This document shows positions 16,370-25,026 of a stretch of DNA of 64,000 bases, in pieces (positions within the stretch are counted from its first letter, which is position 1; each line of letters opens with the position of its first letter). The translations under genes and the position numbers were made by a program. Source of the stretch: 0-14-0-80-60-11 sp049322355 (lineage in GTDB: Bacteria; Desulfobacterota; Desulfobaccia; Desulfobaccales; 0-14-0-80-60-11); assembly GCA_049322355.1 (NCBI GenBank), contig JBMORG010000022.1, positions 102,665 through 166,664 of the forward strand, written 5' to 3'. The notes beneath the pieces are model-generated. The model saw only the letters and a list, made by a program, of their open reading frames with translations, did not search any database and was not told the origin of the DNA.

Positions 16370-19300
16370 GTGGGGGAGCTTCTTCCCGGAACTGAAGTCC
16401 ATGCACGGGGTTTGCGCTGGGAGGTAGTTTTTTCTGAGCAATTAGGCCCCCAAACCTTGTTCCGCTTGCGAGGGCTGGAGAGTGGAGCTGCAGGGCAAGA
16501 GATCGATCTTCTCCACCCTTTTGAGTCAATCCAGCCAGTAGTTCATGAGCTCCAACCTAATAAAGCCGGCCCGCTGAGAAATTGGCTGGTTTTCCATCAG
16601 GCCTTCTTATTAGAGCAGGCGCTAGGCCCGGATGCCTTGCTTTCTGTCCAGCCTGGCCGCCTTCGTTTAGAACCCTTTCAGTTAGTTCCTGTATTACGCG
16701 CCATTCGCATGAGTCGCTCCCGACTTTTCCTGGCGGATGGTGTAGGACTTGGTAAGACCATCCAGGCGGGGCTAATTCTAACCGAGTTTATCGCCCGAAG
16801 AATTGCCCACCGCATCTTGGTAGTTTCACCAGCCGGCCCTCTACTGGAGCAATGGAAGACAGAGATGAGTGAGCGTTTCGGCTTGCGGCTGGATGTGATC
16901 GATCGCCCCCGCTTGGAGGAAATAAAGAAACAGACCGAACTGGGGGCCAACCCTTTCGATCACCTGCCGTTGGGGCTGGTCTCCATTGATTTTCTTAAAC
17001 AAGAACGGATATTGGACCAGCTGGAAAGAAGCAGCTATGATGTCGTGGTCATCGACGAGGCTCACCATTGCATGGATCTCGGCGCCATGGGTGAACGGGA
17101 AGATTCCCAGAGGCGCAAGCTGGCCCAGGTTCTTTCTCGTCGCTGTGATGCCTTACTGCTCTTGACTGCTACCCCCCACGATGGCAACGACCGTTCTTTT
17201 GCATCCTTGTGTGAGCTTCTGGACCCATCTCTGGTTGATGGAAGAGGTTCACTACGCGGGGACCGTTACCGGGCCTATGTGGTCCGTCGCCTAAAGCAGC
17301 ACATCATAGACCCTAAGACTGGAGAGGAACTCTTCAAGAAAAGAATAGTCTACCCAGTTCCAGTTATCCCTGACCTTCAAAATTTCAGTAAGTTTATCGA
17401 ACTGCACCATGCCCTTTTGGATTTAGTCGCCCCCGAGCTCCGGCGGGCCTTTCGCGCCCGGAGATATAACGATGTTCTGTCGTTCATAGCCTTACTCAAG
17501 CGAAGTGTATCCACAGTAGATGCATGCCGGAGTACTCTTCAGGTGGTGGCTGATCGGTTTCAAAGAATTCTTCACGAAGGTGTCGAAATCCAGGAAAGCC
17601 ACCGGCAACGCCTGAGGACCTTGCGAGAATATCAACGCAACCTTGAGCGGTTTGGCACGGTCACACCCGAAGAAGAGGGGGAACACGAGTTTCTGGAAGC
17701 GGAGGACCTTGCCCAGAGGCTTGCCAATTTGCAACAAGAGGTCCGCTCCGGTTCCCGCAAGATCAAACGCACCGCAGATGTCGCCGCAGCTTTGGAAGAC
17801 CTTCTGAGCCTTGCCGAGGAAGCTCGATCCCACGATCCAAAGCTGGTGCAGTTGGCTGCGGAAGTTAGAGCGATCAGACAAAAGGAGCCAGGAGCCAATA
17901 TCTTAATTTATACTGAGTACATTACCAGTCAGCAGGCTGCCGCCATTGCCCTGGGGACAGCTGGCATATCGGAAATCAAGACCATGAGCGGCGAAGATGA
18001 CGAGGCTACCCGTAAGAAGATCACCGATCTGTTCCGCTCCCGCGATGGCCTTGTATTAGTAAGCACCGATACCGCTGCCGAAGGCTTGAACCTCCACGAA
18101 CGCTGCCACCACCTTATACATTTAGAGCTCCCCTTCAACCCTAACCGGTTGGAGCAGCGCAACGGTCGCATAGATAGATATGGGCAAGAGAGAAACCCCG
18201 TAGTCCGTTACCTTTATATCCACGGGACTTTCGAGGGCCGCATTCTGCTTCGCCTGATCGCCAAGTACGAGAAGCAGCGTGAACGCCTCACCTTCGTTCC
18301 CAATACCCTGGGGCTAACCATATCCTCTGAAACCATGAACCAGAAACTGCTGGGTAGTATTCTAGAGGAGGATACGAAATTATTCAGGGCTGAAGAGCCG
18401 ATCTTTAATTACCTTACCGGCGATGAGGATACTTCTGATCAAGCCACTCAGGAGTTGTTGGAAGAGATCGATCGAAGTCTGAAGGGTTATGCCAAAGCCA
18501 CCCGGCTCCATGCCTGGCTGGGGGAGGCTGGCCTGAATGCCGAAGACCGCCTGCTACAAGAGGCCAATCATGCCCGACATCGCGGTGATCAGGTGAGCGC
18601 CGTGGACTTGGCCCGTTTCGTCACCGACGCCGTCTTACTCGATGGCGGCGTAATTAAAGGGAGCCTTGATGACGAAACCTTTACGGTGGTCTTACCTCCC
18701 GCCTGGATACATGGCCTGAGCGACATGCCCGGCTATGACCCGCAATCCCGCACCGTGCGTCTCACTACCCGGCTGCCGGTGATGCGGGATGCCCAAGATC
18801 GCCCGGTGGGGTTCCTGGGCCGGGCCCACCCCCTGGTGCAGCGGGCCCTGAGCCGGGTGCGTCATCTCTCTTTCGGCACCGGTCAGCATAGCCTGGACAT
18901 CCGGGTCAGCGCCGTAGCCGCCGCTGTCCCCCAGCCCACCCTCTTGTTCACTTTCTTGGGAAGAATCCTGAGCCGGGCAGGGCGGGAATTGGAGCGAGTA
19001 ATCGGTGTCAGGCTTCCAGCCGGAGAAAAACCTGAGTTTCTGGGAGAGCCGCATGTCTGGCTATCCATAGCGGACACGGCTCGCGCCATTCGCACCTCCG
19101 GCTTCTGGGAGGCCCATTTTGCCCCTTGGGCGGGGAGCGCCTCAGAAATTGCTCATAGCTCTGCTGCGGCTGGATTCGGCCCTCTGGCTGCTGCCTTTAT
19201 CAAAGACAGACGTAGGGCGCTTCAAGCTGAAAAAGAAGATTTGCAAAAATGGCTGGCTCAACGCAGCCAGGAAATCACGGGGGAAACTCACCCTGCTCCA

Positions 19301-19558
19301 CGGCAGCGTGAACTCTTTCAGCAATCTGACGCCGAAGAGTCTCAGGAAGCCTGGCAGCAATCTCACGATCCGGCCGAGCGCCTGGCCGCATTTGCTGCTG
19401 ACTCCGGCCAGCCTCTGGGCAGGCGCAGTGAAGCCGAGGGCGTGCTACGGCTTTACCGCCAGCGGCTCCAAGATCTGGAAGACCGGTTTGCCCTGGGCGA
19501 CCCCGAGATCTTGCCCCTGGGCCTTTTGATGATCATCCCGGAATCGGCGGCAAATTAA
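16370..19558 (+). CDS. SNF2-family helicase, DrmD-like
   Basis: The GTG at 16370 is chosen because GGAGG lies ten bases upstream and no ATG fits. The 1062-aa product has the SNF2 core: Walker A DGVGLGKT (123-130), DEAH box VVIDEAHHCM (Asp229-His232), and the second RecA lobe ending in LEQRNGRIDRYGQ (motif VI near 594-606). The long C-terminal part has no known domain and is partly coiled. Such helicases translocate on double-stranded DNA. The closest family by architecture and context is DrmD of class 1 DISARM, which also sits directly before an N6-adenine methylase, as here (10-base gap). It is a general SNF2 protein by motif, so the DrmD name is from context. Confidence 0.85.
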   Translation: MGELLPGTEVHARGLRWEVVFSEQLGPQTLFRLRGLESGAAGQEIDLLHPFESIQPVVHELQPNKAGPLRNWLVFHQAFLLEQALGPDALLSVQPGRLRLEPFQLVPVLRAIRMSRSRLFLADGVGLGKTIQAGLILTEFIARRIAHRILVVSPAGPLLEQWKTEMSERFGLRLDVIDRPRLEEIKKQTELGANPFDHLPLGLVSIDFLKQERILDQLERSSYDVVVIDEAHHCMDLGAMGEREDSQRRKLAQVLSRRCDALLLLTATPHDGNDRSFASLCELLDPSLVDGRGSLRGDRYRAYVVRRLKQHIIDPKTGEELFKKRIVYPVPVIPDLQNFSKFIELHHALLDLVAPELRRAFRARRYNDVLSFIALLKRSVSTVDACRSTLQVVADRFQRILHEGVEIQESHRQRLRTLREYQRNLERFGTVTPEEEGEHEFLEAEDLAQRLANLQQEVRSGSRKIKRTADVAAALEDLLSLAEEARSHDPKLVQLAAEVRAIRQKEPGANILIYTEYITSQQAAAIALGTAGISEIKTMSGEDDEATRKKITDLFRSRDGLVLVSTDTAAEGLNLHERCHHLIHLELPFNPNRLEQRNGRIDRYGQERNPVVRYLYIHGTFEGRILLRLIAKYEKQRERLTFVPNTLGLTISSETMNQKLLGSILEEDTKLFRAEEPIFNYLTGDEDTSDQATQELLEEIDRSLKGYAKATRLHAWLGEAGLNAEDRLLQEANHARHRGDQVSAVDLARFVTDAVLLDGGVIKGSLDDETFTVVLPPAWIHGLSDMPGYDPQSRTVRLTTRLPVMRDAQDRPVGFLGRAHPLVQRALSRVRHLSFGTGQHSLDIRVSAVAAAVPQPTLLFTFLGRILSRAGRELERVIGVRLPAGEKPEFLGEPHVWLSIADTARAIRTSGFWEAHFAPWAGSASEIAHSSAAAGFGPLAAAFIKDRRRALQAEKEDLQKWLAQRSQEITGETHPAPRQRELFQQSDAEESQEAWQQSHDPAERLAAFAADSGQPLGRRSEAEGVLRLYRQRLQDLEDRFALGDPEILPLGLLMIIPESAAN

Positions 19559-19568
19559 GAAGGCATTT

Positions 19569-22500
19569 ATGGCGCTGGAACTCTTTGAGCACTGCACCTT
19601 CACCGGCCCGGCCTTCCCAGAGCCCTTCATCCGCTTCGAACTGGAGAAGGAGCTCAGCCGGCTGAAACTTCTCCCCAAAACCACTGGGGAAGAGGGCCGG
19701 GAGCTCCAGGAGTCCTGGGAGGTCTACCGGCGCCAGCTCCGGGAACTGGTCTCCCGGGGCGGTCCCTTGCGAGTGCGCCATCTGGTCCTTGACCCCCTGG
19801 TCTCCCGCTTGGGCTTCCAGCGCCTGGAGGACGCCCCCGAGGTGGAAACCCGAGAAGGCCGCGAGGCCGGCGGCTGGCTCCTGACGGCAGCTAACGGCAC
19901 GCATCTCCGGGTGTGGGCCACGGCCCTGGAGGAAGACCTGGACGCCCCCGCCCGCCGGGGCCGAGCCTTTCGCTTCAGCCACCTGCGTATCGCCCAGCGG
20001 GTGCTCCTGGCCGCCGGCGAACGGCTGGGCCTGCTTACCAACGGCCTGGAACTGCGCCTCTTGATTTCCGACCCGGCCCGCCTCGACTCCCAGATCGAAA
20101 TCGCCCTTGATCCCCATTGGAAGCGCAGCCGCACCGTTCCCGACAGCTTTCGCCTCCTCCTGGCCATGGCCTCCCCGGAAGGCATCGAAAAAATCCCCGA
20201 TCTGCTGGAAAAAGCCCGCTTGCAGCAGACCCGGGTTACCCGGGAATTGCGCCATCAGGCCCGCCAGGCCGTGGAGCGCTTTGTCCAGGAAGTCCTGGAC
20301 CAGCCGGCCAACCGGGAGCGCTTGGACGCCGTCCCCGACAAGGACCGCCTGGCCCGGGACCTCTGGCGGGAGGGCTTAATCCTCGTTTACCGGCTCCTGT
20401 TCATCTTCAAGCTGGAGGCCAGCGACGACCCGGCCCGGGTCTTCAGCTTCGCTTCTTCCGCCCTCTGGCGCCGGAGCTACTCCCCCACCCAGGCCCTGGC
20501 CCCCTTCGCCCGTCTGGTCCTGGAGGAAGGCCGGGAGACGGGCCGCTTCCTGGAAGACGGCCTGCGCGCCCTGTTCTTCATGTTCAACGAGGGACTGACC
20601 TGCACCGAACTGAACGTCAAGCCCCTGGGCGGGGCCCTTTTCGGGGGCCAGGCCACTCCCTGGCTCACTTCCCTGGCCTGGGGGGAGCGCGCCGTGGCCC
20701 ATCTCCTGGACTTGCTTCTTTGGACCCCCAAGCGCCGGGGCGCCGCCGGCCGGGAGCGGGTCCATTACGGCTCCTTGGAAATCGAGGATTTGGGCCGGGT
20801 CTACGAGGCCCTCCTGGAATTGGAGCCGGGAATCACCACCGGGACCATGTGCCGCCTGCGCCGGGCCAAGCTGGAAGTGGTGGTGCCCGCGCCCCAGGGG
20901 GAGAAGTATAAACCGGCCGCGGCCCAAGCCGCCAATACCTGTGCGGAGGAAGAGCAGGAAGAGCCGCCCGAAGAGGAGCCGGAGCCTGAGGAAGAAGAGG
21001 CGGAGGGTAGAAGCAAAAAAACCAAGGTGGAGTGGATCGAGGAAATTCCGCCGCAGCGCTTTTATCTCCGGGTGGGCCTGGGGCGCAAGGCCACCGGCAC
21101 CTACTACACCCCCCATTCCTTTGTGCGCTTCCTGGTGAAGGAGACCCTGGGGCCCCAGGTGGAGCAGGTCAGCCCCCCGGATGACCCCCGGCCCGACAAG
21201 ATTCTTAAGCTGAAAGTCCTGGACCCGGCCATGGGGAGCGGCCACTTCCTCATCGAGGCCTGCCGCTTTTTGGGGGAGAAGCTCTACGAGGCCTGCCGCT
21301 GGCTGGATGAAGCAGCCCTGGCCGCGGAGCGGGTGACGGAGAATACCAAGAAAGCAGACGAAAGGGAGCAGGCACAGGGGCGGGCGCAGGAATTGCGCAG
21401 CCGCCTGGCCGCCTTGGGCTCGGCCGGGGAGGAACTGGCCCGCTATCTCCCCAGCCACGCCCCGGAGGGGGAGGAGTCGGGCTATTCCCTGGCCCGGGCC
21501 CAGGCCCTCTGCCGGCGCCTGGTGGCGGTGCACTGCCTCTACGGGGTGGACAAAAACCCCCTGGCGGTGGAGCTGGCCAAGCTGGCCCTGTGGCTGGAGA
21601 CCCACGCCGAGGGCCTGCCCCTCACCTTCCTGGACCACCGCCTGGTGGTGGGGGATTCCCTCACCGGTCCCTTCTTCGAGCACCTCCTTAAATACCCGGG
21701 CTCGCAGCAGCCCATGGACGACCTGTTCACCCAGGGGCTCCAGGTTAAATTCCGGACGAATCTGGCCCAGGCCCTGCGGCAGGTGCGGGATCTGGAGGCC
21801 ACGGTGGGGGCGAGCCTGGCGGAAATCGAGGCCAAGCAGGCCGCCCTGGCCCGGCTGGAGGAGGCCCTCACCCCTTTCAAGCTGGTGGCCGCGGCCTGGG
21901 CCGGGGGCGTCATGCTGGGGCCGCAAGAATGCGACGACGAGGCCTACGCCCGGTTGGTGCAGGCCGTGGCCGAAGGAGAAGAGGTTCCCCCCGGCCTCTT
22001 GACCGAACCGGGGCTGGCCGCCATGCTGGCCCGTGGGCTGGGGGTGGAGGAAGCGGGCGGAGGGATGATGGATTGGCGGGATTTGCTCGCCTCCGGGAAA
22101 GCCATCCCCGCCCTGTCCTATGAACTGGCCTTCCCCGAGGTATTTTATCCTCATGGAGATTTAACCCGGAGGCAAGGATTCCATGCGGTCCTGGGGAATC
22201 CGCCGTGGGACGCAATACAATTTAAATCCATGGAATTTTTTGCTTCTTTTGACTTTGAAATCCTAAATGCGTCACAAAAAGAACGAGCTAAAATAGAAAA
22301 AAATCTTCTAAAGGACTTGAAGATTGCCACACAATTTAAGGTCGCAAATGAGTACTTTGAAGGGAAAAAACGTAGTAATGACGTATTTTTTCAATATCAA
22401 AAGGTTTGGGTTGATGGCGACTTTGCAGGACGATATTTAGATGAATTCAGGGTATTCATGGAACGCAATACACAACTATTGAACCGTCCTGGCAGGATTG

Positions 22501-24053
22501 GAGTTGTGGTTCCTTCTGCATTTCACGCCAATGAAGGTGCAACTGGAATCCGTCGCCTCTACCTTAATGATATGGCCTTACATTGCTGTTATTCATTCGA
22601 AAATCGTCGAAAGCTTTTTGAGATACATAGCAGTTTCAAGTTTGCTTTAGTTGTTGCGTCGCGTTTGGGTCCCACCCCCGAATTTCGTTGCGCTTTTTAT
22701 CTGCATCAAGATGAGTGGCTTTTTGGCGATCATGCCGATCGAGAACTCCTTTATAACTTAGACTTTGTGCGGAAAACTGGGGGCCAGTATTTAAGCTTTC
22801 CGGAAATAAGGTTCAAAGAAGATTATGAGATTTGTAATAAAGCTTATTCGCCAGGAGAGTCAATGAAGGTCTTTCTGAGTAGATCGAATATCCAGCTTAC
22901 TGGCGAACTTAACATGACATTAGATAGACATCGTTTTGAGTCCCTTAGATCGGAAATCGATTTTGATCCTCGCTCACCTGAAACTCATCGACAGTTAATT
23001 GAAAGTGGCCGATTAATACTAGTTGAAGGAAAGACATTTTGGCAATTTGATGATCGTTGGGGTTCTCCACCACGCTTCGTAGTTCCTCTTGCCAATCTTA
23101 TGGATAAAAAGCACTTTCTCAATGCAGCTCGCTTTTATCGTTTCGGATTCCGTAGTATATCTAGCGCGACAAATGAAAGAACGGTAATTTTTTCACTATT
23201 CCCTCCAGGAGTTGTATTCGGCCATAGCGTTTTGGGACCAGAGCGGGTCCCATTTAAACGAGCTAATTATATCGCACTCTATACTGTCGCTTTAGCGAAT
23301 TCTTTTTGTTTTGACTACCTGGCGAGAATGAATGCAGGTAGTAACGTGAGTCTTTTCATTATCGAAGGAATGCCCATGCCTCGAGTGCCATCAATAAGCA
23401 TCCCAATCCTTTCACACCTCAGTCTCAGGCTAACGTGCAATCATAAAGGATATCAACCACTTTGGAACGATCAGCTTGAAAATATTTGGCGCGAGCAAAA
23501 GCCTCAATTAACCTGGCCGGTGCTGCCGGGGGAAGACGAGCGCTGGGGGGTGCGGGCCGCCATTGATGCGGTGGTGGCCCAGGCGTATGGCCTGAACCGG
23601 GAGCAATACGCCCACGTGCTCTCCACCTTCAGCCACGCCAGCTATCCCAAGGCCCCGGAGCTCTGCCTGGCACGCTTCGATGAACTGGAGACTATCGGCC
23701 TCGAAGCCTTCACCCGGAAATACGATCCCTACTGGGACATCCCTTTGAACGAAAACCTGCCGGAGCCGGTCATTGATCTCCCCCTGCCGGAAGAGCCGGA
23801 AGGCGAGCGGCCCGCGGCCCGGCGCCAGAATAACCTTTTTTCCGGTCGGGCCGAATTTAACCAAGAGACCTACGAACTCCTCAAACTGCTCCTGGAGGAA
23901 AAGGAAACCATCACCTCCGCCGACGCCCAGGACCTCACCAATCTTTCCGCCGCGGCGCTGCGGCCCTATTTCCAGAAACTCGCCGCCGACGGCCTGGCCA
24001 CCTCCGAAGGCCGCGGCCGCGGCGCCCGATACCGTTACACCGGAGCCCCTTAA
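19569..24053 (+). CDS. Large N6-adenine DNA methyltransferase, DrmMI-like
   Basis: The 1494-aa product has SAM motif I DPAMGSGHFL at 552-561 and the catalytic NPPW at 877-880, the gamma-class N6-adenine methylase order. An acidic linker of Glu/Pro repeats lies near 458-480. The C-terminus (about 1425-1494) looks like a winged helix. The product lacks an obvious nuclease motif, so it resembles DrmMI/PglX rather than a type IIG enzyme. From just after NPPW (22205) to about 23500 the DNA is abruptly AT-rich, while both flanks are very GC-rich; this is the region of target recognition, so its specificity has probably been exchanged. The ATG follows AAGAAGG. The next gene starts on its stop codon (TAATG overlap), so the peptidase is co-translated. 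Expected role: mark host DNA as self. Confidence 0.88.
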   Translation: MALELFEHCTFTGPAFPEPFIRFELEKELSRLKLLPKTTGEEGRELQESWEVYRRQLRELVSRGGPLRVRHLVLDPLVSRLGFQRLEDAPEVETREGREAGGWLLTAANGTHLRVWATALEEDLDAPARRGRAFRFSHLRIAQRVLLAAGERLGLLTNGLELRLLISDPARLDSQIEIALDPHWKRSRTVPDSFRLLLAMASPEGIEKIPDLLEKARLQQTRVTRELRHQARQAVERFVQEVLDQPANRERLDAVPDKDRLARDLWREGLILVYRLLFIFKLEASDDPARVFSFASSALWRRSYSPTQALAPFARLVLEEGRETGRFLEDGLRALFFMFNEGLTCTELNVKPLGGALFGGQATPWLTSLAWGERAVAHLLDLLLWTPKRRGAAGRERVHYGSLEIEDLGRVYEALLELEPGITTGTMCRLRRAKLEVVVPAPQGEKYKPAAAQAANTCAEEEQEEPPEEEPEPEEEEAEGRSKKTKVEWIEEIPPQRFYLRVGLGRKATGTYYTPHSFVRFLVKETLGPQVEQVSPPDDPRPDKILKLKVLDPAMGSGHFLIEACRFLGEKLYEACRWLDEAALAAERVTENTKKADEREQAQGRAQELRSRLAALGSAGEELARYLPSHAPEGEESGYSLARAQALCRRLVAVHCLYGVDKNPLAVELAKLALWLETHAEGLPLTFLDHRLVVGDSLTGPFFEHLLKYPGSQQPMDDLFTQGLQVKFRTNLAQALRQVRDLEATVGASLAEIEAKQAALARLEEALTPFKLVAAAWAGGVMLGPQECDDEAYARLVQAVAEGEEVPPGLLTEPGLAAMLARGLGVEEAGGGMMDWRDLLASGKAIPALSYELAFPEVFYPHGDLTRRQGFHAVLGNPPWDAIQFKSMEFFASFDFEILNASQKERAKIEKNLLKDLKIATQFKVANEYFEGKKRSNDVFFQYQKVWVDGDFAGRYLDEFRVFMERNTQLLNRPGRIGVVVPSAFHANEGATGIRRLYLNDMALHCCYSFENRRKLFEIHSSFKFALVVASRLGPTPEFRCAFYLHQDEWLFGDHADRELLYNLDFVRKTGGQYLSFPEIRFKEDYEICNKAYSPGESMKVFLSRSNIQLTGELNMTLDRHRFESLRSEIDFDPRSPETHRQLIESGRLILVEGKTFWQFDDRWGSPPRFVVPLANLMDKKHFLNAARFYRFGFRSISSATNERTVIFSLFPPGVVFGHSVLGPERVPFKRANYIALYTVALANSFCFDYLARMNAGSNVSLFIIEGMPMPRVPSISIPILSHLSLRLTCNHKGYQPLWNDQLENIWREQKPQLTWPVLPGEDERWGVRAAIDAVVAQAYGLNREQYAHVLSTFSHASYPKAPELCLARFDELETIGLEAFTRKYDPYWDIPLNENLPEPVIDLPLPEEPEGERPAARRQNNLFSGRAEFNQETYELLKLLLEEKETITSADAQDLTNLSAAALRPYFQKLAADGLATSEGRGRGARYRYTGAP

Positions 24054-25003
24054 TGATGTTCGTCAAAGACCTGCTCAAATTCCTCAAGCCCGGCACCAAG
24101 CAGAAGATAGCCGAATATTATCAGCGCCACAACTTGGCGATACGCAAAGCGATCCGGGATGAACTCCGCCTGAACCTGGCGGCCAGAGGCATGGAAGGCG
24201 AGGAAAGCGAGAGCCGGGTCCATGTGGAGGTGGATAAAGTAGGACTGCCGCAAATGGTGGCCAATATCCCCATAGAGGACAAAGATTGGCTGTCCGCCAT
24301 CTTGACGGTTTACCGGCCCTACCTGAGTATGTTAGCGGAGTCAACCGCCCAGGTGGCGGAACTCCTGTTCAGGCCGGAACTCAAAGAACTCCCGGAAGTC
24401 ATGACCCTGGGCCGGTCCGTCCCCGAGGCCCACCAACTGGCGCAGGCTCTGCTGCAAAGGATCAAGCTGCTCGACCTGGTGGAGCGCATTCTCGCTTTTA
24501 ATGAAGACGTCCTGGGGGCTTACCAGTATGATCTCAATGAGCGCGCCCCATCAAAAATTCTTTTGTTTTGGGGGGTCATCGGGCTGGTGTCCCAGGGCCA
24601 GAAACTTGACCTGGAAACCCTGACTGCCTTGGTTCTGGCCCACGAAATGGCCCATGCCTACACACACCTGGGGTACGATATCGATCGCAAGCGCTGGCCT
24701 TCCAGGGCCTTTGCCGAATCAGATCGCGAGGTCAAGGAGGGCCTGGCTCAATACTATGCAGCCCGGGTCATGGAACGCCTGAAGGACCGGCTGCCTTTAG
24801 GCCCGGATACCTTTGCCCAGCTATTGGCCAAGCAGTCGACACCCTATCATGCCCACGAGCCCTGGATGCAAGAATACACGCCGGAAGTGGTGCGAGCAGC
24901 GCTGATCTCCGGAAGGGGGAAGAATCCTCTATTCATTGACCCGTTCAACGATGAACTCGCAGACCTGGCCCCACGCCTCAAACGGCGGCCAAAAGGGAAA
25001 TAA
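24053..25003 (+). CDS. HEXXH zinc metallopeptidase-like protein in the defence operon
   Basis: The 316-aa product carries HEMAH (His197, Glu198, His201), the zinc-binding and catalytic motif of zincins, followed 28 residues later by KEGLAQYYA, whose Glu229 suits a third zinc ligand in a gluzincin. There is no signal peptide, so it should act in the cytoplasm. The N-terminal 150 residues are helical and unrecognised. The ATG at 24053 overlaps the methylase stop by one base; a second ATG follows directly at 24056. The helicase gene begins 23 bases later. Such peptidases are not part of the DISARM or BREX cores I know; in toxin-antitoxin and CBASS-like systems, related peptidases cut a protein partner, so regulation by proteolysis is possible but unproven. 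Confidence 0.7.
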   Translation: MMFVKDLLKFLKPGTKQKIAEYYQRHNLAIRKAIRDELRLNLAARGMEGEESESRVHVEVDKVGLPQMVANIPIEDKDWLSAILTVYRPYLSMLAESTAQVAELLFRPELKELPEVMTLGRSVPEAHQLAQALLQRIKLLDLVERILAFNEDVLGAYQYDLNERAPSKILLFWGVIGLVSQGQKLDLETLTALVLAHEMAHAYTHLGYDIDRKRWPSRAFAESDREVKEGLAQYYAARVMERLKDRLPLGPDTFAQLLAKQSTPYHAHEPWMQEYTPEVVRAALISGRGKNPLFIDPFNDELADLAPRLKRRPKGK

Positions 25004-25026
25004 TATTTTGCCCAAGGGGAGACACG

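Noticed and set aside
20376..22154. 592-codon open frame on the minus strand opposite the methylase
   Set aside because: It is a shadow of the very GC-rich methylase gene; the sense frame has clear methylase motifs and the antisense product is a low-complexity Gly/Gln/Pro sequence.
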